A stretch of 64,000 bases of DNA, taken from contig NZ_BDAY01000064.1 of NCBI RefSeq assembly GCF_001612685.1, positions 1 through 64,000 on the forward strand, in the 5' to 3' direction. A program made the translations under genes and the position numbers. This DNA is from Nocardia altamirensis NBRC 108246 (lineage in GTDB: Bacteria; Actinomycetota; Actinomycetes; Mycobacteriales; Mycobacteriaceae). The notes beneath the pieces were generated by a model that saw only the letters and a program-made list of their open reading frames with translations, did no database searches and was not told where the DNA came from. Below are positions 36,901 through 45,900 of this stretch, piece by piece. Positions within the stretch are counted from its first letter, which is position 1; each line of letters begins with the position of its first letter.

Positions 36901-39900
36901 GTACCCGTTGTGGAAGTCCCGGTCTTTCGCACCCGCCCAGGTGGCGACCAGGTCGGCCGAGACCACCTCGCCGCCTGCCACGATCGCGCGCAGCCCGGAC
37001 AGCGCGTCCTGATCGAGCGAGGCGAGCACGGACGGGGTGAGGAAGGCGTGCGTGACCTTGTTGGCTTGGATCAGCTCGGACAGTTCGGCGCCGCCGTCGA
37101 CGCCGGACGGCACGACAACGAGCGCACCCGCCGAGCCGAGCGCGAGCAGCAGCTCGAGCATCGACGCGTCGAACGACGGCGACGCGAAAGCCAGTGCGCG
37201 GGTGGACTGGTCGAGCTGATAGCGCTCCACCTGTTCGGCGCTGAAGTTGGCGAGGCCTGCATGGGTGACCACGACGCCCTGGGGCATACCCGTCGAACCC
37301 GAGGTGTAGCTCACGTACGCGGCGTTGGTGCTGCGGATGGGCCCGAATCGTTCGCCGATGCTGATCGGGCGGTCCGGCCGGGCCGCGACGTCGTAGGTGA
37401 AGGCGCGATCGTCGAGCACCAGCCACTTCCGCCCGCCCGCCATCGGCGGCAGGCCGCCGACCTCGGCGGTCAACGTGATACCGAGTCCCGCATCCGAATC
37501 GGTGACCATGTGCGCGATCCGGTCGGCCGGATAGGTCGGGTCGATCGAGACGATCGCCGCACCGGTCTTGGCCACCGCCCACAGCGCGAGCACGGATTCG
37601 ACCGAGCGCCGGATGGCAACGGCAACCAGCACGTCCGGTCCGGCACCGTAACCGATCAGCGTGCGCGCCAATTGTGAGGAGGCGGCGTCGAGTTCGACGT
37701 AGCTGAAGGGCCTGCCGCCGCCGAAGAGGGCGATGCCGGTGGGGTTTCTGGTGACGGCCGAGGCCATCAGCTCCGTGAGGGTGCGCGGCGGCACCGCTTC
37801 ACCGCCCGTGCGGGAGAGCAGGTCGACGCGCTCGGAGTCGTCCAGGATCTCCAGGTCACCGACCGCGACGCCGGGATTCTCCGCGACGACGGCCAGGATG
37901 CCGCGGAAACGGCGGCCGAAGTCGACCACCGTCTGTTCATCGAAAAGTTCACGGGCAAAAGTGAACTCGGCGGCGAGTCCAGCTTCGGCGCCCGCTTCGG
38001 TGCGCTGCTCGCGCACGGTGAGCAGCAGGTCGAACTTGGCCGTGTCGGCGGCCGGGTCGAGCGCGGCAAAACCGAGGCCGGGCAACTCGAAGCTGGTGTT
38101 CGCCAGGTTCTCGAAGGACAGCGCCACCTGGAACAGCGGGTGCCTGCCCACCGAGCGCGCCGGGTCGAGTATCTCGACCAGCCGCTCGAACGGAGTGTCG
38201 GAGTTGGCGAAGGCCCGCAGGTCGGTCTCCCGGTTGGCGGCGAGCAGCTCGGTGAAGCCGAGATGCGGCGCGACCCGGGTCCGCAACACCAGTGTGTTGA
38301 CGAACATGCCGATCAGGTCGTCGAGTTCGGCCTCGCCGCGCCCCGCGATCTGGGTGCCGATGGCGACGTCCTCGGTGCCCGACATCCGCGCGAGGAACAC
38401 CGCGAGCGCGGTGTGCACGACCATGAACAGGGTCGCGTTGTGCTGCTTGGCCAAGGCGGCCAGCGCGGCGTGTACGTCGGCGTCGACCGTGAAGTTCGTC
38501 TTGCCGCCCGCGAAGCTCTGCGCGACGGGCCGCGGCCGGTCGGCAGGCAGTTTCAGCTCGTCCGGCAGATCGGCGAGTTCGGTTGCCCAATAGGCCAGTT
38601 GGGTACCGGCGGCGGATTCCGGGTCGTCGTCGGCGCCGAGCCGGTCCCGCTGCCAGAGCGCGTAATCGGCGTATTGGATGGGCAGCGGCGCCATGGCAGG
38701 CGCCTCGCCGCCGCTGCGTGCGGCGTAGGCCAGCATCAGGTCACGGGTCAGTGGGCCCATCGACCACCCGTCGGCGCTGATGTGGTGCGCGACGACCACC
38801 AGCACGTACTCGCTGCCCGCGAGCTGGAACAGCCTGGCGCGGAACGGCACTTCCTTGGTGACGTCGAACCCGGCGGCCACGACGCGCTGCACCTCGTGCG
38901 CGACGCGCTCCTCGCCGATCTGCGCGGGCGCCAGCTCGACCGGCACCTCGTGCGGCGCGAGGATCCGCTGCTCCGGTCCGTCCGGTGTCTCCGGGTAGCG
39001 GGTGCGCAGGATTTCGTGCCGCGCGACGAGGTCGGCGACGGCCTGCTGCAGTGCGCCGACATCCAGATCGCCGGAGAGGCGAATGGTCACCGGGATGTTG
39101 TATACCGCTGCGGTGGGGTCGAATTGGTTGAGGAACCACATCCGCTGCTGAGCGAACGAGAGCGGAATGCGGTCGGGGCGCGGCTGGGCAACCAGCGGAA
39201 CGCGGGTGCTCTCGCCCTCGGTGCGTTCGACCTTGACCGCGAGCCCGGCCACCGTTGACGCCTCGAACAGCGCACGCACCGGCACTCGCGCGTCCAGTGC
39301 GGCACCGATGCGCGCCGCGACCTGGGTGGCCAGCAGCGAGTTGCCGCCCAGCGCGAAGAAGTCGTCGTCGGCGCCGACGTGTTCGACGCCGAGCACATCG
39401 GCGTAGACGGACGCGACGATCTCCTCGATCGGCGTCGCGGGCGCGCGGAAGACCAACGCTTCGAACTCCGGCTCCGGCAACACCTTTCGATCCACTTTGC
39501 CGTGCACCGTGCGGGGCAGCGCGTCGAGCACGACGAATGCCGACGGCACCAGGTACGACGGCAAGCCGGTCGTCAGCGCGGACTTCACCTGTGCGACATC
39601 GAGCCCCGCCTCCGACTGCGCGGCCTCGGCGGCCTGCGCGGCGAACGAGGCCGCCTGGACCGCAAAGGAGATGGCGGGGGCCGCCGAGGCAGGCCGATCC
39701 GAGTGGGCGGCAACCAGATAGGCCACGAGACGATCACCGGTCTTGGGATCCGACTTGGCGACCACCACGGCCTCGGCCACCTCGGGCAACGCGAGCAGCG
39801 CGGCCTCGATCTCGCCGAGCTCGATGCGGAAGCCACGGATCTGCACCTGGAAGTCGGTGCGGCCCTGGTACTCCAGTTCGCCGACACGGTTCCATGCGGC

Positions 39901-42900
39901 CAGGTCGCCGGTGCGGTACATCCGCGCACCGGACTGGAAGGGGTTGGCCACGAACCGATCCGCGGTCAAGTCGGGGCGATCGACGTAGCCGCGCGCCAGC
40001 TGACTGCCCGCCAGATACAGCTCACCCGTGACACCGACGGGTACCGGCCGCAGCCTGCCGTCGAGCACGTACGCCTGGCTGTTCCACGCAGGTGCACCGA
40101 TGGCAACCGTGGTCTGGTCGGCATCGGTGACCCGGTGGTCGGTGATCGAGACCGCTGCCTCGGCCGGGCCGTACAGGTTGTGCAGCGCCACATCTGGGTG
40201 TGCCGCCAGGAAACGCTGTGCCAGCGCGGCAGGCAGCGCCTCGCCGATGGCGAGCACGCGCCGCAGCGGCGACGGCGCAGGCTCGGTTTCGGTGCCGGTG
40301 TGCACGAGCAGCGCGTCCAGCATGGACGGCACGGCGTGCAGCGTCGTCACATTTTCCCGGCTGATCAGGTCGTTCAGGTAGGCCGGGTCCCGGTGCCCGT
40401 CCGGCAGCGCGATTACCAGCTTGCCCGCGCAGACCACCGCCGACCAGAACTCCCACACCGAGAGGTCGAAGGTCGCCGCCGTCTTCAGCAGCACTGTGTC
40501 GTGCCCGGACAGGCCGAATGCGGCGATCTTCCACTGCAATTGGTTGGCGATGGCGGCATGCGAGACCGCGACGCCCTTGGGCCGACCGGTCGATCCGGAC
40601 GTGAAGATCACGTACGCGGTGTGTTCCGGCCGCAGCGGCGCCACCCGCTCCCGGTCCGCGAGCGGACCGCTCGGGAACGAGCCGAGCACCAGCTCATCGA
40701 GCAGCACCACCGGCGCGACCTCGGTGTGAAAGCCCGCGTCCGTGTCGGTCAGCACGCAGACCGGTGCCGCGGTCGCGAGAATGTAGTCGGTGCGCTCGGC
40801 GGCCTGATCCGGGTCGACCGGCACATACGCGCCACCGGATTTGGCGACCGCGTACATCGCGACGACCAGATCGATCGAACGCCGGAACGCAAGCGCGACC
40901 CGCGATTCCGGCCCGACGCCGCGCGAGATCAGGTACCTGGTCAGGCGATTCACCTGCGCGTCGAGTTCGACGTAGGTGAGCTCGCGGCGCGCGCCGTCGG
41001 GCAGGTCGGCCACCACGGCGATGGCTTCCGGGGCGGCCGCCATCACCGAGCGCTGTAGGAACGAGGGCAGGGTCGCGGCCTCGTCGACATGGTGTGCCGT
41101 GTCGTTCCACGTCGCAAGGACCGAGCGTTGTTCGTCGGCCGCGAGCAGGTCGATGTCACCGACCGCCGTCGTGGCGTCCGCCACGACCGCGACGAGGATC
41201 CGCGCCAGCCGGTCGGCGAACCCGCGCACCGTCGCCGCATCGAAAAGATCGGTGGCGTAGGTGAAGTGCGCATCGATGCCGGCAGGCGCGCCGGACTCGT
41301 CGTAGCTGTCCGCAACGCGCACCTGCAGATCGAACGGCGCGACATCGAGATCCGCGTCGATACCCGCCACAGCGAGTCCTGGCAGTTCGAGGGTCGAGTG
41401 CGCGCTGTTCTCGAAGGACAGGCCGACCTGGAACAGCGGGTGCCGCGCCGTCGAGCGTGGCGGGTCGAGCACCTCGACCAACCGCGCGAACGGAAGGTCG
41501 GCATGTGCGAAGGCGTGCAGGACGGTCTCGCGTTGCCGCGCAAGCACTTCGGTGAACGGTTCGCCGCCGTCGAAGGTGGCCCTGACGACAACGGTGTTGC
41601 CGAACATGCCGATCAAGTCGTCGAGCGCACGCTCGGCGCGGCCTGCCACCGGCGTGCCGACAGCGATGTCGCCGGTGCCGGACAGCCTGGCCAGCAGCAC
41701 AGCCAGCGCGGTGTGCACGACCATGAACAGCGTCGCGCCGTTGGCACGCGCGAGCTCAGCAAGTCCGGCATGCGTGGCCGCGTCGATCCCTACCGCCACC
41801 CGCCCGCCCGCCAGCGAGGCGAGCGCGGGCCGCGGCCGATCCGCCGGCAACTCCAGCAGATCGGGCAGGTCGGCGAGTTGCCTGCGCCAGAAGCCGATCT
41901 GCTGCGCGGCAATGGATTCGGGATCGGCTTCGGCGCCGAGCACGGCGTACTGCCACAGCGCGTAATCGGCGTACTGCACCGGCAGCGGATCCCACCCCGG
42001 CGTCGCGCCCGCGGTCCGCGCGGTGTAGGCGACCAGCACGTCACGCACCAGCGCACCCATCGACGATGCGTCCGCCGCGATGTGATGGACGACCACGGCA
42101 AGCACGTACTCCGGTGCGTCCGTAGCGCTTTCGGGGCCGTCGGTGACCTCGAACAACCGCACCCGCACCGGCACCTCGGCGGTGACGTCGAACGGCGTGG
42201 CCGCCAACGCGTACACCGCCTCCGGCACGTCGGCCGCGGCCACCGAGCGGGCGGTGACGTCCAGCGCCACCCGGCTCGCGGGCAGCACGACCTGCACCGG
42301 ACCCGCCGCGGTCTCCGGGTACACCGTCCGCAGCACCTCGTGCCTGCTCACCACGTCGTCGAGTGCGGCACCGAGGGCCCAGACGTTGAGCGCGCCGGTC
42401 AGCCGCAGCGCGAACGGCACGTGGTACGCGGCCTCGCGCATTCGCGCCTCGCCGGCGCTCTTTTCGGCAGCACCGCCCGCCGCGTCGTCGGACTGATCGA
42501 AGCGGTTGAGGAACCACATCCGCCGCTGCGCCAACGACAACGGCAACTGGGCGGGACGCACGATGCTGCCGAGCGCCGCCCGGTCGCCGTGCGTCTTGGA
42601 TTCGATCGCGGCGGCAAGTCCGCGCACCGTCGGCGCCTCGAACACCGTGCGCACCGGAACCTTGGCCCCGACCGCCGCGCCCAATCGCTCCACCAATTGC
42701 ACGGCGAGCAGCGAGTTGCCGCCGAGGGCGAAGAAGTCGTCATCGGCGCCGACCCGGCCGTGGCCGAGTACCGCACCGAATACCCCGGCGATGATCTCCT
42801 CGACCGGCGTTGCCGGGGTGCGGAATTCGCGCGCGGCGAAGGCCGGCTCAGGCAACTCCGTCCGGTCGAGCTCGGCGCCCAGGGTGAGCGGGAACTCGTC

Positions 42901-45900
42901 GAGCACCACGATCGCCGTCGGAACCAGCACCGCCGGAAGCGTTTCCGCGATCGCGGCGAGCAGCTCGGCAGGCACGACGATGGCGCCTGGCGCGGGGACG
43001 ACATAGGCCACCAGCTGGTCGCCGAGGGTCGACCCGCTGAGCACCGCCGCCGCCTGGTGCACCGAGGGGTTGGCGAGCAGTGCGGTGTCGATCTCGCCGA
43101 GCTCGATGCGCTGGCCGCGGAACGTGACCTGGAAGTCGGTGCGACCGAGGTAGTCCAGCCGGTGCGAGCGACCGGCGCCAGCGTCCCGCCACACGACCAG
43201 GTCGCCGGTGCGGTACATGCGCTCGCCGAAGCCGAACGGATTGGCCACGAATCGATCCGAGGTCAGATCGGGCCGCCTGAGGTAACCGCGCGCGAGCTGC
43301 GCACCGGCGACATAGAGCTCACCGGGTACCCCGGCGGGCACCGGGCGCAGCCGTGCGTCGAGCACGTACACCTGGGTGTTCCACTGCGGCAACCCGATCG
43401 GCACCGAGCGGGTGTCGGCGCCGTCGGCGGTCCAGTAGGTGACCGATACCGCGGCCTCGGTCGGTCCGTACAGGTTGTGTATCCGTGCGTTCGACACCGC
43501 GCGGAATGCGCCGACGGTCTCCGGCGACAGCGCCTCGCCGGTCACGAAGACGTCCCGCAGGGTCGGGCAGGAGCCGGGGGCGGTGTAGGCGGCGAACACC
43601 GTCAGCATCGACGGTGCGAAATCCGTGACGGTCACCGAGTGCGCGGCAATGGTTTCCGCGACGTAGACGGCATCGCGATGCCCGTCGGGGGTGGCGATGA
43701 CCAGTTTCGCCCCGGCTCGCAGCGGCAGGAAGAAGCCCAACAGGGACACGTCGAAGGTCGCCGCGGTCTTCTGCAGATACACGTCGTCGGCGCCGAGCGG
43801 GTATTCCGCGAGCATCCAGTCGAGCTGGTTGTCGATGGCGGCGTGCGAGACCGCGACCCCCTTGGGCCGACCGGTCGAATCCGACATGAACAGGACATAC
43901 GCCGGATGCAGTGGCAGCACCGCCCGGAGCAGTTCCTCCTTGCGCACCGGCGCACCGTCGAATGCGCTGGTGTCGACGGTGTCCATGGTCAGCTCCGCGA
44001 TACCGGCAGGCAGCGTGATCGCGGTGCGCGACGTGGTCAGCACGCAGGCCGGCTGCACGGTGTCGAGGATGTGCGCGATCCGCTCAGCCGGATGATCCGG
44101 ATCGAGCGGCACAAACGCACCACCCGCCGTCACGATCGCATACATCCCCACCACAAGATCAACCGAACGACGAACCGCCAACCCCACCAACGACTCCGCA
44201 CCAACACCCCGCGAAATCAACAACCGAGCAAGACGATTAACCCGCGCATCGAACTCCCGATACGACAACTCCACGCCCTCGAACGCCAACGCGACCGCAT
44301 CCGGACGCGCCGCGGCGGCCCGCTGGTACCCGTCGAGCAACAGCTCGGGACTGATGGCATGCCGGGTTTCGTTCCAGCCGAGCAGAATCCGTGCCCGCTC
44401 GGTGGGGTCGAGCAGGTCGATGTCACCGACCGGATGCTCGGGATCCGTGACGACTGCGACGAGCAACCGCTCGAAGCGGCGGGCGAATTCCGCGATCGTC
44501 GCCTCGTCGAAGAGTTCGGTGGCGTAGGTGAATTGGGCGGTGAATCCGTCGTCCGCGGTGGGCACCATGGTCAGCTGCAGATCGAATGCCGACACCGCAC
44601 GGTCGAAGTCGATCGCATGCGCGGAGAGTCCCGGTAGCTCGATGCGCGTCTTGCCCGTGTGCTGAACCTGCAGCGCCACCTGGGCGAGCGGATGGTGCGC
44701 CAGCGAACGCACCGGATCGAGCACCTCGACCACCCGCTCGAACGGCAGCTCCGCATGCGAGAATGCCGCGAGATCAGCCGCTTTCGTCGCCGCGAGCAGC
44801 TCGCGGAAGGACGCGCCGGGATCGATGACGGTCCGCAGCACCAGCAGGTTGGCGAACAGGCCGATCAATCCGTCGAGCGCTGACTCGCCGCGACCCGCGA
44901 CCTGGGTACCGACGGTGATGTCGGCGCCGCCGGACAGCCTGGCGAGCAGCGCCGCGAACGCGGCGTGCACCGCCATGAACTCCGAAGCGCCTGCCTCCTC
45001 GGCCAATTCGCCGAGTGCGCGCCGTACCTCTGCGGCGATCTCGACGGCGCATTCCGCACCGGCGCGGGACGCGACGGCCGGGCGCGGCCGATCCGTCGGC
45101 AGCTCGAGCCGGTCCGGGATGCCCGTCAAAGTCGTACGCCAGTAATCGATCTGGGCGGCGGCCTGCGAATCCGGGTCGTTGTCGTCGCCGAGCACCTCGC
45201 GCTGCCATAGCGCGTAGTCCGCGTACTGCACCGGCAGCGGCGGCAGCGCCAGCCGGGCGCCGTTGCGCCGGGAGAGGAACGCGCCGAGCAGATCCTGCAG
45301 GAACGGCGTGACCGAGGCGTCGTCGGCGGCGATCTGGTGCACCACCACCATCACGACATGATCGCTGGGCGGACGGTGGCCTGCGGACTGGGTTGTCACC
45401 GGAGCCAGCTCGGCGAGTGCGATGCGCAGCGGTACCTCCGCGGCGACATCGAAGCCAACGGTGGCGAAGTCTCGCGACCAGTCGATCAGCTCGTGCTCGG
45501 CGAGCGGCTTCGGCGCCAGGTCGGGAACCGCCTGCGCCGTGGGCAAGACGACCTGATGGCCGGTGCCGTCGCTGGCCGGATACACCGTGCGCAGCGCCTC
45601 GTGCCGCTCGACCACATCGGTGATCGCCGCCTGCAACGCCGACACGTCGAGCGCGCCGGACAGCCGGATCGCGAACGGGATGTTGTACGCCGCCGATGCG
45701 GTGTCGAACTGGTTGAGGAACCACATCCGCTGCTGCGCCAGCGACAGCGGAATGCGCTCCGGTCGCTCCATCGGCGCGAGCGCACGCCGATCGCTCGCGC
45801 GCGTGAACGGCTCCAACCGTTCGGCAAGCCCTGCGACCGTTGGCGTTTCGAAGATCAGCCGAGCAGGCACCGGCGTGCCGACCACCTCGCTGAGCCGGGT

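Noticed and set aside
41089..44637. 1182-codon plus-strand open frame opposite NRPS-III
   Set aside because: Same kind of shadow; no ribosome site and composition typical of antisense frames.
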